DNA from: Heterodera schachtii
Taxonomy: Eukaryota > Nematoda > Chromadorea > Rhabditida > Heteroderidae
Reading direction: 5' to 3'
NCBI GenBank assembly: GCA_023374025.1
Contig: SIJG01000080.1
Span: forward strand, 595,305 to 659,304
DNA: 64,000 nt
In this document: piece by piece, positions 34,588-46,860 of the stretch
Numbering within the stretch: the stretch's first letter is position 1
How the letters are laid out: each line of letters opens with the position of its first letter
The notes under the pieces: model-generated
Databases searched by the model: none
Seen by the model: only the letters and a program-made list of their open reading frames with translations
Told to the model about the DNA's origin: nothing
Program-made: the position numbers and the translations under genes

Positions 34588-34960
34588 AATGAAATTTGAA
34601 ATAAATTTTAATAATACTCATAAAAAGAAAATAATAACAAAAAATATTACAAGTATCGGACAATTCCAACAAGCAATTTGTCGAACATGGCACAAGGGTT
34701 TGAGTTTAATTGTAAATAATGATATTAAAATTCAAAATTTCTTTTAAAAAAGAACAATTCGCATATTTCTATAAGAATGCAAATATTAAGCAATCTAATG
34801 AAACAAAAAAATGTTGGAATATAAAATTAACTAGAAAAATTACCTAAACAAAAATAGATCTTTTTTAATCTTTAAAATTGAAGAATTTAATTTGATTATA
34901 CTCTAAAAATTATTAAATATTATATAATCCAACTAATTCGTAAAAAGAAAACCTTAAAAT
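34588..34960 (+). repeat. dispersed repeat, copy 2
   Basis: Second copy of the family at 14490-15010 in the same orientation, lacking about 110 bp. The + frame through AAATATTACAAGTATCGG is open as in copy 1 but ends differently. The A-rich domain resumes here, right after the hAT-like terminus. Confidence 0.8.
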
Positions 34961-36854
34961 TTCAGTGTTTAAAAAGGCTCCAAAAAAAAGGAGAGCGAAT
35001 AAAAATAAATGAGTAAAGCTAAATTATATATTTAATCTTAATGGCCATTAAATTACTTTAATTTGATATTATTTGTTTATAATTTAGATAATTTTTTTCA
35101 AGAAAATATAAAGATTGAAAAATAAGATTTGTTTCAAATAATAGCATGAAAATAAAAACTGAAAATCAAAAAAAGATAAACAAAATTTTTAATAACAATT
35201 AGCAATATTCTTTAAAAAACTTAATTAAAAGTCAAATTTTAAGCCATTACTTCTCTATGGATGATATGAATTAAATCGCAATTTTTAAAGTATTTATATA
35301 AATTACTTATTTTTTTGTGATAATTCGTTAAATCAAAGGTTAAAGTTTAAAATGAACAACAGGCAATGAATAGCATTTTCTGAAATCAAATTAAAAGTAT
35401 CAGACAGAATCTATTAAATAAATTTTGGAATAATCATTGGGAATATGATTTTTCGTAATTTCAGTTTTTATTAAGAAATTACTCTACGACAATAACCAAT
35501 AAATAAATTTGGCAAAATTTCATAATGCTTAAATAAGAATAAAGGCCAAAAAATTAACGTAACAAAAAACCGACCATCTAAGTTGAGAAACTATAAGAAT
35601 CTCATTGCAGTAGATGCTAATAATCTGAATTATACAAATATTATTTATTGAATAAAAAATGTATCTAATTACAAATAAAATTCTATAAAAGATTAATAAT
35701 AGCAACATGGTTTCAGCGGAATTGTATTTATCGCCATTTTTCTTGTTTAAAAATTTAAAAATAATGCAAATAATCAATATCTAAATTTATTTTTAAACGA
35801 AGCAAGAGAAAATTTATTAATGAAAAGGGTTACAAATAAAATTAAAAGAAAGCAACATTTGCCTAAATTAATTAATATATTTAAGAACAAAAAAATAGTA
35901 AATGCTTCCAATTTTTTTTAAATATTATATTGTATATGTTGATAAAGATAAAAATTTAAAAAAGGTATTTTTTTGTACTTTTCAAATTCAAATTTGAAAA
36001 AGGTAAAACAGTATTTGATCATCAATAAAACAAAAAACTAGAAAATTGATTCTATTAACATTAAGCAGATCGACTAAATTATTTACTTGGTATTAAATCA
36101 AAGTAAAATAAAAAATAATTAACCCACGATTAATAAAGAAAAAATTAAATAAATAAACTCCTTAAGGTAATAATTTCTACTATAAATGATAATAACTTTT
36201 AAATTTGAAAGATTAAATTGTTAATATACAACAAATACTATAAAAAACCGAATGAATTAAAATAAGTGTGAACGAATAATTCATGTAATTTTCGAGTTGG
36301 AATAATTGATATACATAATATCTAAAAAGAATACTCGGAAATTAAAATTGTATAATACTATAACTGTTTAATTCAGACCAAATAAATTTTGGAAACTTAT
36401 GGAATTTTTAATATTTAAATAATAGTTTTTTTTAAAAAGTTTCAGTAAATAAAATTCGAAAGCAAAAATTTATAATATAAAAAATAAATTTTTAATGAAT
36501 GAAAAAGTATAAAACAATAAAAACGTAAAAGAAACATTAAATATATACCATGGACGATTTAGCAAAACAAATAATCTTAAATTTTTAAAAATAATATGAA
36601 ATTAAAATATTTTTACTTTGTAAAGGAATTGTAAATTTGATCTAAATTTCAAAATAATCATAATCTAATAAATGCTAAATAATCAAACTAACGATCTGCA
36701 AATTAGTTAAAATTAATGAAATAATCAGAAACAGAAAAAATTGAGCGTAAAACTAATTTTTTTAGATTAAACTCAATGAAAAAAAAGAAATTTTATGGAA
36801 AAGAATTTTAAAAAAAAAGAATACATTAAAACATAATTTGTTAAATAACTCAAA
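34961..36854. other. A-rich spacer at the palindrome centre
   Basis: No gene recognised. The minus-strand 82-codon frame at 35529-35777 is mostly I, L, F and Y, which is what A-rich DNA yields by chance. Confidence 0.55.
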
Positions 36855-37508
36855 GTTAACAAATAAAATTTAATTTTCATTCTATAAATAATACATGTAT
36901 TTAAATATTTTATTCTGAATTATTTTTAAATGTAAAATGCAGCATAGTCGTGATAAATAAATACAAAATCATAATTTAATATTATGATGTAATTTGCAAA
37001 AAATAGTTTGTTTGACTCATTTAAACCTATGACTTTTTAATTAAAAAAATAAAATTATGCTTTACTAGTATTCTCAAAAATTATCCATACCTAAAATAAA
37101 TATAATTAAAGTAAAATGAAATAAACAAATAAATCAGCTATTTTATTCTTATAAATTTAACTTAACCAATATAAATTAAAAAAATCGATCAATACTATAA
37201 TAAATTTTAAATTGAAACATGCACTAGCAAGAATAATTAATAATTGCCTGAGCATTAATTTTCATTTAAAAAAAACAAATATTAAATAAAGAATTAAAAA
37301 ATTAAAAAGTATAGGTGTGTTCTTTTATGGAGTAAAATCGATCTAATGAATCAGTTCGACTTATTGGCACCTCCAGCAGGCCTAGCAGATAACGTATCTT
37401 CACACGCAGTGTTGGAAGTCAAGTGTTAATAACTAAGAAAATAAGAAACTAAAATTGAATAAACCAGTTAACATTTTTTGAAACAAAAAGTAATAAAACA
37501 TCCAAGCG
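36855..37508 (-). repeat. large dispersed repeat, copy C (inverted)
   Basis: Reverse complement of the repeat at 32150-33336 and 33893-34395. It holds a GC-richer stretch at 37360-37415 (CCTCCAGCAGGCCTAGCAGA) that is shortened in copy A. On the minus strand it follows segment S, as copy B does on the + strand. Confidence 0.85.
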
Positions 37509-37731
37509 AAATTAACATTTTTATTAATATACAATGTGATTTTCATAATTATATGACTTTTTAGTTTCACACAAAACTCACAAATATTTAATGCATTTAT
37601 AGTAAGAGAATTGAAAATATAAATAAATAAAAATGACAGTTATGCTTTAATAGTTGAATGGATATTCTAATTAACAATAAAATATTCTCAAAATAATAAA
37701 AGATCTTATAGCTAGAAAAATTCTTCAATTT

Positions 37732-37962
37732 CGTAGTGACAATCTTAAATGTTTCTAATTAAATATATTAAAATATTTTATCGTTTAATTATTGATAAAT
37801 TTAATTTCAATTTAGATTTTTGATTTAAAGCAAGCATATTTATGAGTTTAAGATGAAAAAATTATTAATTGAAATATTAACAAATAAAACTTGATTTAAC
37901 CAATAAAATTTAATATCAAATAAATATAACATAATTATTTGTGATATAATTCTATAATGCTA
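37732..37962 (-). repeat. palindrome segment S, right arm
   Basis: Inverted partner of 33528-33728. The arm pairing S-B / C-S' is centred near 35.6 kb with a spacer of about 2.5 kb. Confidence 0.85.
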
Positions 37963-38780
37963 AAATAAAAATTTTAAAATATACATTTATTGAATATTAG
38001 AATGGATCAAGCATAATATATAATATAATTCAATAAAATAATATTTACGCTGCACATATCAAAAAAAAGTTCGGAGGCACAGTTGTGTAAAAATTGATGG
38101 CATGCTTGAGAATTTTATAAAATAATTAATGCGTGATAATACGAATAATAATAATGCTTTTTGTTGATAATAATAATAATAATTAATTAGTTTTTCAGTG
38201 TAAATGATTTTTTTTAAATGGAATTTGACAAAATAAACATGAAATTCTTTATAAATAACAAAGAATTAAACAATTAAAATATAAAACAATTGCTATTAAA
38301 ATATTAAATATTAATATTAATAAATTTCGCAATAAAAGCTAAATATAAAAAGATTAAAACAAGCAATTATAATTAACTTTGTGCAAATTAAATGTACTGT
38401 GATTAAATATTTCGTTTTCAACTGCAAGAAAACTGCAAAATAACATTTTGGTATTAAATTTTATTTATATTTAATGAAAATTGTAATCAAATTTTATAAC
38501 AAAAATAGTGATCATTTATATTGTTTTTAAATAAAGTTCTGGATATATTTTCGAGATTTAAAAATTAAAAGCACTTTGCTTTTTTATTAAAGCATATTTA
38601 TTTTTAAATTAGAATGGTTAAATGCAATATTTAAATTTTTTCAACAGTGGTTGACTTTATCAAATTTATATTGATAAGCAATACTTTGAAACAAAAGATT
38701 TTTTTCACATTTATTCATAAAACCAAAAACATTTTTTAATTTCATTATTCAATAAATCAGTTCATTCAATGCTATATTTT
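37963..38780. other. repeat-poor AT-rich sequence
   Basis: A-rich to about 38550, then T-rich. (ATA)n tracts lie near 38150-38185. No gene recognised. Confidence 0.5.
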
Positions 38781-38920
38781 AATTATGGCTAAGAGTGCTA
38801 TAATGTAATGAAGTATTATGTATTTACTTTCAAACTGAATTACAAATTTTAAATTTTATGTTTTATTTTTTAGTTTTTTTCAAATTCTAAGCTTTATTTG
38901 TTGTTGTTTGCATTAATTTT
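38781..38920 (+). repeat. direct repeat, copy 1
   Basis: About 140 bp from AATTATGGCTAAGAGTGCTA to CATTAATTTT, recurring at 39871-40000 with small deletions. Confidence 0.9.
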
Positions 38921-39264
38921 TTATTTTAGTTAAGAAACACTAAAACAAAAATATTCGTGATGACAGGCAAAAACTAGAAGACTTTGATCAAGATGTGAGC
39001 TCGTTACCACTACTAAAATAAATATTAAACAAACAACAACAATTTTATGATAGCAGAAAAAATTTAAATATTAATAATGAATAAGAATATAGAAAATTAT
39101 TTCTTAACAAATATTTTATTGCATATGATGAGCAAAAGGCATCTCAGCCAAAATTTTCTCAATTCAAATACAGAAAGAATATAATTTTATACAAATAAAT
39201 ATTTATGAATCTAATCCCATAATTTATTATTAATCAAATTTAAATATATATAATAAACAATAAT

Positions 39265-39450
39265 TTAATTGAACAAAAGTGTAACAGGATTTTTTAAGAT
39301 ATGTTTTGTGATAATTTCATAAAAATACAAATTAATTGAAGAGCAGCCAGCAAATCTGAGAGAGGCTTCACATATACGACGCAATAATTTCAGACTAATA
39401 TTATTAAAATGAACTGTTAAGGCAAAAATCATAAGATAAAATTTAGCCAT
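39265..39450 (-). CDS. hypothetical 61-residue ORF
   Basis: ATG in the context TTTATGGC. It starts MAKFYLMIFALTVHF, followed by LLRRICEASLRFAGCSSI. The middle (39340-39395) is GC-richer than its surroundings. It lies between two direct repeats and has no gene-like neighbours. No domain recognised. Chance is a reasonable alternative. Confidence 0.18.
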   Translation of the reverse strand: MAKFYLMIFALTVHFNNISLKLLRRICEASLRFAGCSSINLYFYEIITKHILKNPVTLLFN

Positions 39451-39870
39451 AAATTTTATTTAAATTAAATTTCTAAATTATTAAAATGATTAATTTTACA
39501 AAATAAACTCAAAAGCAATATGCTTTCATTTTTATGAAATAAAAATATAAAATTAAATTTTTATTAAAAAATAAAAGTATTCTAAGAGTATTAAGTACTT
39601 GTTAAAAAATTTTTACAACAAAAAAAAGCAACAGTAATTAATTCAGATAATTAACAAAGTTAATTAATAATAAATGCAACAACATAATAATTAAAAATAA
39701 AAAGTCACATTTAAAGATTAATTAAAATTTAAAGCATCATATTTAATATTTGAATTGGCTAAACTCGGGAGTGACTAGTAGCTCCTAATTAGAAAAATAA
39801 GTCTAAGTATAAAATATATAAAATTTAATATACTCTATAAATAAATTTGTAATTTTTTAGCCTGTTTAAA

Positions 39871-40000
39871 AATTATGGCTAAGAGCGCTATAATGTAATG
39901 AACTAATATGTATTTACTTTCAAACTGAATTATAAAATTTTATGTGTTATTTTCTTAGTTTTTTCAAATTTTAAGCTTTATTTGTTGTTTACATTAATTT
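39871..40000 (+). repeat. direct repeat, copy 2
   Basis: Second copy of the 38781-38920 sequence, reading AAGAGCGCTATAATGTAATG where copy 1 has AAGAGTGCTA. Both copies are T-rich on + and enclose an A-rich segment. Confidence 0.9.
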
Positions 40001-40452
40001 TAATAAATAATATTATGAAAAATATGATTATTTTTATAGGAATTTCTTATTTATTCTTAATTAATTTATTTTAATTCAACTAAATTTTGCTAAATTATGA
40101 TTGAATAAAACACTTTCACCCAAAAAAATAATAAATAAAAATTACCCACATGCGCTTCCATTTATCAGCTTCGTATTATTCAGTTTATATTTATGATTTT
40201 AATATCAAATATTCTTTAAGCACTGATGTATCGGAAATTTTCTTTTACATGAATTTCTTTATTTATAATTCTTGCATAAAATAGAAAAATCTTTATTTAT
40301 TAGTATGAATTTTAATTGGTTCAATTTTTCCTTCCAACATTAATGCTTTTTAATCAAAATAGGTTTATATCATTTATAATAATAGCTATAATTTTTTAAT
40401 GGTTTTTTCATTTCACCCTTTTTATATCTCGCAATCCAACAATTTTCAATTT
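40001..40452. other. T-rich sequence, nothing recognised
   Basis: No ORF, element end or RNA gene seen. Confidence 0.5.
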
Positions 40453-40519
40453 ACCATCGATTAGAGAATGTGGCGTTAGCACTATTAAGTGCCCTAACCA
40501 CTTTTAGCCCCTCGGGACG
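40453..40519 (-). pseudogene. tRNA-like relic or SINE head
   Basis: On the minus strand GGGGCTAAAAGTGGTTAGGGC (plus 40491-40511) is close to a pol III A box (TRGCNNAGTGG type). TTCTCTAATCGATGG (plus 40454-40468) is a degenerate B box. They are spaced about 43 nt, as in tRNA genes. The middle can form a hairpin (GTTAGGGCACT / AGTGCTAAC). The acceptor stem is not evident. It is best read as a decayed tRNA gene or tRNA-derived SINE. Confidence 0.4.
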
Positions 40520-42437
40520 AACATTTAAAAAAATTTCAAGTCCTTCGAACCAAATTAAGTAGGTCATTAGTCCGGAAATTTATTATAATAAGGAAATTTT
40601 GATATGCTGAGAATTTTTAATATTATAAATTTTATTTTTCGAATAATACAAAGAGAATTTCATTAAATAATTAAAACAATAATTTAGCTTAATTATTTTA
40701 AATTCATTAAATTATAGTTGTATTCTTCGTGGAATTAAAATAATAGTTGTTTCGCATGCCTTTTTAAATTTCACGCACATTTGCTCTGACAGAATGTGAT
40801 TTTTTTTTCTTACTTTTTTCTATTCTTTTGTCTGCCATGTTAATTACATTTTCTTGAGAAGTTATTGCCCATATTAGTTAAATATTTAGATAGGTAACTT
40901 GTTCATCAAATTTTTATTATACACTCATTTTCTTTTTATTAATACAATTAAATATTACATTTTTAAATATTTAGTGTTTTAAAATTATCAAAATAGAAAA
41001 AATATTTATTTTTTTATATTGCCAGATTTTTTATTAATTAATTTATTAATTAGGTTTACACGACGAAATGTCGTTTAGGTTCGCAGGCCATAATTCTTCA
41101 CAATGCTTTAATGTTACCGGTAATCTTTTTCATATTTTTAATTATTAAAATATTTAGCTAATCATTTGAATTTATAAATTAATTAGTCTAAGAGACATTA
41201 GTTTAAATACCATATTTATTTAAAATTTTCTTTCAAAATTAAATCTAGTTTTTATATTACTTAAAATTCTTAATCAGTTTGTTCTTATAGAATATATTAA
41301 AATTTATGTTTTCGATGTTAAATTAAATAATGATTTAATTCCAAATTCTCCTTTTAGCTTTAATTTTTACTGTCAAGGATTTTTTAATGGTTAGGTTGAC
41401 TAGTTTTATTTATTTTTAAAGAATTTTATTTGTAATTCACATTTATCATTAAACCCGAAAGCGTATTTTTTTGGATATTTTTATATGGACATGGATTTCT
41501 TGAAATAATTAAATGAATCATTTAAATGACAAATGATAATTTAAATGGTAAAGAACTGATGAATGTATAAATCTTTTAAAGCTATAATTAAAAGTTAAAA
41601 ACAAATGTTGCCAATGATTTATAAGAATTTTCATCTTTTCTTCAAGTTTTGGTCAAATATGAATTAATACCGTATTTTCATAAATGAGAATTATAGTTTT
41701 TTTTAAAAAGATATAAAATTAATAAAATTTCCATTAAATTAACTTAAAAATCAATAAAGATTAAATCTTACAAAATAAATAATATAAAATCGCAACCTAT
41801 TGTGGGCACTTGGAGGACATTGTCATATCCCTGGCTTTTTTCATTAATGAATAAAAAATCATGCTAAAGGAATCAAATTTTAAAAACAATATTATTAAAC
41901 AAAAATTGATTTCATGTACTCAATAGAAATTCATTTGATGATTAATCTGAATTATATAATAAATAAACTATAAAATTAAAAATAAAAGTAAGGAAAATGT
42001 TTATTTAAAAAGATAAAAAAAACCAATACGAAATATTAAATTATAAAGCAATAATAAGTAACGCAATGAAAGTAAAAAGTTACACTAAAAATAATGGAAA
42101 ACTCAAAAAATTTAGTAAACTCATTTCAAAAAGAAAAAAGTGAAAGAAATAGAAAGATACAAGTAATTAAAAAAATTTTTCATAAATCACCAAAAAATAT
42201 ATAAAAAAGAAATGGTAAAATATAAATAAAACTAAAAATATAGTAAACCAGTGGATGTAAATCGCAAAACATTAATTTTTACCATTTGTGCAAATTAAAG
42301 AATTTTAAAATTTATAAACATTTGATAAAATTTAATTAAATATAAACACATAAACACATAATAAATAATACCACATTATTTAAATAATATAATTTAAAAA
42401 AGAAGAAATAAGAAAAAATTAATAAAACTAATAATAA
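40520..42437. other. AT-rich desert, T-rich then A-rich
   Basis: T-rich on + to about 41480, A-rich after. No gene recognised. Confidence 0.5.
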
Positions 42438-42602
42438 AAACAACGGGAAATAAATAATAAACAAGTGGATATGGCGGATTGGCCAGAATTCCTACAAGTG
42501 AGAAGTCTGGCACAAGTAGATATGGCAACAATTTTTTTTGAATTTACTAATACAAGAAGAAAAAAATTTTCTAATGCTCCAAAAACCGTTCGGAATCGTT
42601 GA
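42438..42602 (+). CDS. hypothetical 43-residue ORF, best small candidate
   Basis: The frame is open from 42438, with an ATG at 42471 (ATATGGCG context) and stop TGA at 42600. The product starts MADWPEFLQVRSLAQVDMAT and ends in a basic segment TRRKKFSNAPKTVRNR. A QVDMA word occurs twice (codons just before the ATG and at residues 15-19), reflecting an internal AAGTxGATATGGC DNA repeat. The amino-acid mix is the most balanced in the window. No family recognised. It may be a fragment of a larger gene or element. Confidence 0.3.
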   Translation, partial: KQREINNKQVDMADWPEFLQVRSLAQVDMATIFFEFTNTRRKKFSNAPKTVRNR

Positions 42603-44280
42603 AAATTAGAAGTGATAGCATAGAAATAACTGTAAAAATGTTTTGAAGCAATTTAAAGATTTGGACATCGACAAAGACAATAAATGATAAAAAATTATTA
42701 CAAACAAAAATTCGTATTAATTGTTAATACTAAATTTATTTAAGAAAAAGAAAGAAAATTTGAATCGAAATTGTATACAGATTATTAAAATGGAAATATA
42801 ATATGCTCTTGAATTTAAACATTTTACCAGACAATTATTAAATTACTCTAATCTACTAATATAAGAATGAGGAAAATAAAATTTCTAAGGCATGCCAAAC
42901 CCATGCGCAAACGATTCAGAGCCCGTCACAAATTTTGTCATGAATATAGGATAAACAAAAGTTAAATTAAGAAGATGCAATACTATATTAAAATAGAAAT
43001 CAATTAATAAAGTTTTATCGTTTTTGAAATAAGATAAAATTCAAAGTGGAAAAAAGTAATTGAAAAAATTGGATACTTCTAGCAGAGATAGAAATAAATA
43101 AATAATAAAAATTAAGAAATAAATCATTAAAAAAAAATATCAAAATTATATTAATTTGAAAAGAAATAATAAAATATTAATTGAGAACTAAACTATTCGC
43201 CTGCTGAGCAACTTTCATTTAACTAATTAAAATTTTTCTTCTAAATAAAGTCACAAATGATGAAATTATAAAACTAAAATTACATAAAAGAAATAATTAT
43301 TTATAAAAAAAAGTAAGAAGAACCGAATATGCAAAAATACATAAATGCCACATAATTTTGTAAACAATTAATAAAACAAAACAAATTTATACACAATTAA
43401 ACAGACAACAAAGAGAAGCATATTTGTTCTAATTCATAAAATTCCCTTTTTCTATGATATGTGCGATTATTTCCTTTTCGTTTAACTTTTAAGCTATTAT
43501 ATAGGTCAATTAAAAAGATTCTTATCATAATTTTTTTACATTTTAATGAATATAAATAAAAAATAATATTTCTCAAAATTCTATTATAAGTGCAAAGAAA
43601 ATTAGTCCAATTATCCATGCCATAATAATCAAAAGTGATAATTTTTTGTTTCAAAGTAAGAACAAATAGTTAAAATAATTTTTATTAATTCCCACAAAAA
43701 ATTAAAATAAATTATTTACACCAATTTGCGACACTTTATATTTTAAAAAGTCAACAAGCGCACTGAAGGGAAAATTTTTTATGCCATTCTCATTGCATAA
43801 ATTAGCGGAGTGATAAAAATCCTTCCAATTTTTGATTTTATAGGTAAATTATTGAATGTAAAACCATTCCTGTTAATTTTCATTTGCATGTTTTAGCTTT
43901 ATTTTTAAACTGAAATGGCCCTAAATTTTATATCTTATTTCAAAATATTAATCGATTGAATGCGGCAAAATTCTTAATTGAAAATGGATTTTACATTGTC
44001 CGAAAATTATTGTTTCAGCAAAAAAAGAATACAATAAAATAATTCCATCTCCGACTTACGTAATTTAAGTTCTTGCATTTTATCTTTATTCATTTTCCAC
44101 TAATAATAAAATCAAAAATTATTCAACATTTATTAATGATACGAAAGCTAGCACTTTACCTTTAATTTTTTAATATTTGAAAGAATAAATTATCTAAATA
44201 CAATGAAGGCAAACGCTTCAGAGAAAAAAAAATTGAAAATTCTTCTTTTTTTTTTACCAATTATTAAAATAGAATGGATT
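42603..44280. other. A-rich desert
   Basis: Contains a segment (42843-42890) similar to 6681-6740 and the open frame at 43397-43654. A small GC-richer patch near 43750-43815 is open in two + frames. Confidence 0.5.
43397..43654 (-). CDS. hypothetical 85-residue ORF
   Basis: Starts MKQKIITFDYYGMDNWTNFL, has a hydrophobic stretch and then a basic region KVKRKGNNRTYHRKREFYEL. The charge distribution is more protein-like than in other long frames here. Still, frames of this length are expected a few times by chance on the minus strand of A-rich DNA. No domain recognised. Confidence 0.2.
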   Translation of the reverse strand: MKQKIITFDYYGMDNWTNFLCTYNRILRNIIFYLYSLKCKKIMIRIFLIDLYNSLKVKRKGNNRTYHRKREFYELEQICFSLLSV

Positions 44281-44325
44281 GACGGGTGGGGAGGTTACCA
44301 ACCACCACAGTGACCTAGGCTCATA
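44281..44325. other. isolated GC-rich island
   Basis: GACGGGTGGGGAGGTTACC followed by AACCACCACAGTGACC. The AGGTT-ACC-AACC core can fold. It is a likely fragment of a decayed element; no ends were found. Confidence 0.4.
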
Positions 44326-44430
44326 ATAATATTAATATTATTTAAAAAATTTTATTATAGCAAGAAAAAATAAATATTTTAATTGTTGCAATAAGAAAAA
44401 ATGGTAAGAGAACAAAAGAATATCCAAAAT

Positions 44431-44800
44431 TATGCTTTATTTTTTTAAATATTAAACAATGATTATTAATATAAATTTCCTCTAAGTCGAAATATAATTA
44501 TAAAAGTAAAATTAACAAAAAAATGGCTTAGAGAAAATTTAACAAAATTTTATCGTACCATTTGAAAATTTTCGTGCCTAAAAGTCCGGTGCTAATGATA
44601 ACATTAATAATATTGTGATGAACCCAGCTCTTTAATAGAAATATTAACAGAAAAATATCTAACAAATATGCTTTATTTTTTTAATATTAACCAATGATTT
44701 ATTAATGTAAATTTCTCTAAATCAAAATATAATTATTAAAATAAATTTAGCGAAAAAAAAGGGTTTAGAGTAAAATTTAACTATCTTTATCGTATTACTC
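44431..44800 (+). repeat. diverged internal tandem duplicate
   Basis: 44431-44562 and 44665-44800 are about 80% alike (TATGCTTTATTTTTTTAA, AAATTTCTCTAA, TTTATCGTA words). The first lies at the left edge of the segmental duplication, whose homology with copy 2 starts inside it. Confidence 0.8.
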
Positions 44801-46860
44801 AAATTAATAATTGCTAAACACGAGAAAATTAATAATAAAAACAAAAAAATAAAATTGACAATTTAATTATGAACTTTGACAAATAAAAAAATCGAATAAC
44901 TAAAAATGTTACTTTTTAAAATACATGAAAAATGATAGCGAAATAATTCAAATGCATATCGTGGGCCAAGGTTTAAAGGAGCAAAATGACACCCACCGAA
45001 AAATAAATAAATAATTTTCAATATATTAAGGAAAAAAATGAAACAAAAATATAATTAAAAAATTTTTAATGTAAAGTAGCTTCAAAAAATACTAATAAAA
45101 TTAGATATTAAATATAAATCCTACTCTTATAAAATTCTATTAGAGAAAAAGCATTGTGTGAGTTTTTCTTAAAATAAAGGTGTGAAAAGTAAAATTGCTA
45201 TACAATTAACATTTTTGTTGAATATTAAATAAAAGATTGCGAATTAAATAAAGAACTTTAAAATTTGAATACAAATTTGGAAAAATATAAATATTAAAAA
45301 TATAATGCATAAAAATGCGTAAAACTTCACCTTATCTGAAATATTTAAATTATTCTTAAAAATGATAATATAAAAATTTCAATTAAAGAACCAAAGTTTC
45401 CTCAAAAACTGAGAATCAATTAAAATTATGTGAACTGCTGAAGCAAATATTTTGGAATTGTAATTTTAATAGACAATTTATATCAAATACACGTCCAATC
45501 AAATAAATAAAACAAATTCAAAATCAGTTTACAAATTACCAAACAAAAGAATAATCTCAGATGGGCATTTGCAATTTACGTTCCATATAAGAATGTTATT
45601 GAACGAACGGATTAAATATTAAAATTTAAATATTAATATTTAAATTAAATGTATAATTAAATATCGTCCAAATTAAATTAGAACGAAAAACTTTTTTAAA
45701 TTAACTTAAAACCAAAAAAATTAAAAATAAACATACAATTTTTTTAAACTAAATTCAAAATAGAATAATGTTGCTAATTAAATACAAAATAAGAAAAACC
45801 AATGAAGTTTCTGGCAGAAAGAAAAATCACACGAACAATTTCATTGACCCAATTACTGGAGCACACACAAGAAAATTTAATATTTTGAAATATTTAATTA
45901 GATTAAAAAGTACAAAAAATTTAAGTAATTAACTTTTTATAAAAATGAATTAAAGAAAATATTTATATATTAACCTAAGTCCAAGACAAATAAATGAAAA
46001 AAATAATATTTTAATTATAAATTATTATAGATCTTATAAAAGCATTCTTTATTTAGAATAAACAAAAACAAAACTTACAAAAAACTGAATTAGAATTAGA
46101 ATCCGTGGCTGTAAAACCATAAAAATGCGCAGCTACAACTTATGCGAAAAATTGACCTAGCTAAACAAGGGAGTGTAGAATATCGTGAATGAATGCTAAC
46201 TCTCAGAACATTGACCTTGTAAAGACAAATAAAATATTAAAAAATTCAGTAGCTAAATAAAATAGGATGGAATTTTCTATTTAAATGAAAGAAAAGTAAT
46301 ACAAAGTAAATTAAGTATTATATTATAAAAGATTGATGAGCAAAATGATAAATATAATGATAAAAGAGGAAATTGGATAGCAATGAAAACGTGAATGACT
46401 CCTCAATGAAAAAAAGAGAGTTGAACAATTGCCAAGAAAAGCAGAAATGAAAGGCTTAGATAAGTTTCGGCGATTTTTTGAAAAAAAATAAATATTTAAA
46501 TGACCTAACATATTTGGCGCAGTTTCAGCGCTCGCCAGCAGGCGCGCTCAGTGAAATGGTTTGGCCAAAAATGAGAGCCATACGCGCTAATTGATGCGTT
46601 CATCGGGTGGGGGCGAGCGGGATTGTTCAAAAGTTTAATTTATGATATGCAAATGTGTATTTTGCGCGCCCCTTTGTTCATTTTTTAAAAATTTAGTTTG
46701 TAGTCACACGACTAGAAAGTACCGATGGTCTTACTTATTCTGTTTTTTCACAAATTATGCCGAAAGTGAAATGGTATATTATTCCCTCTCTTCTTCTACC
46801 GCTTCTTATGTTATTGAAATAATATAATTGAATTAATTTTTGATTTTTTTTTTACTTTTT

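Noticed and set aside
35529..35777. 82-codon minus frame resembling a membrane protein
   Set aside because: Hydrophobic runs arise automatically on the minus strand of A-rich DNA. No conserved charged residues or loops.
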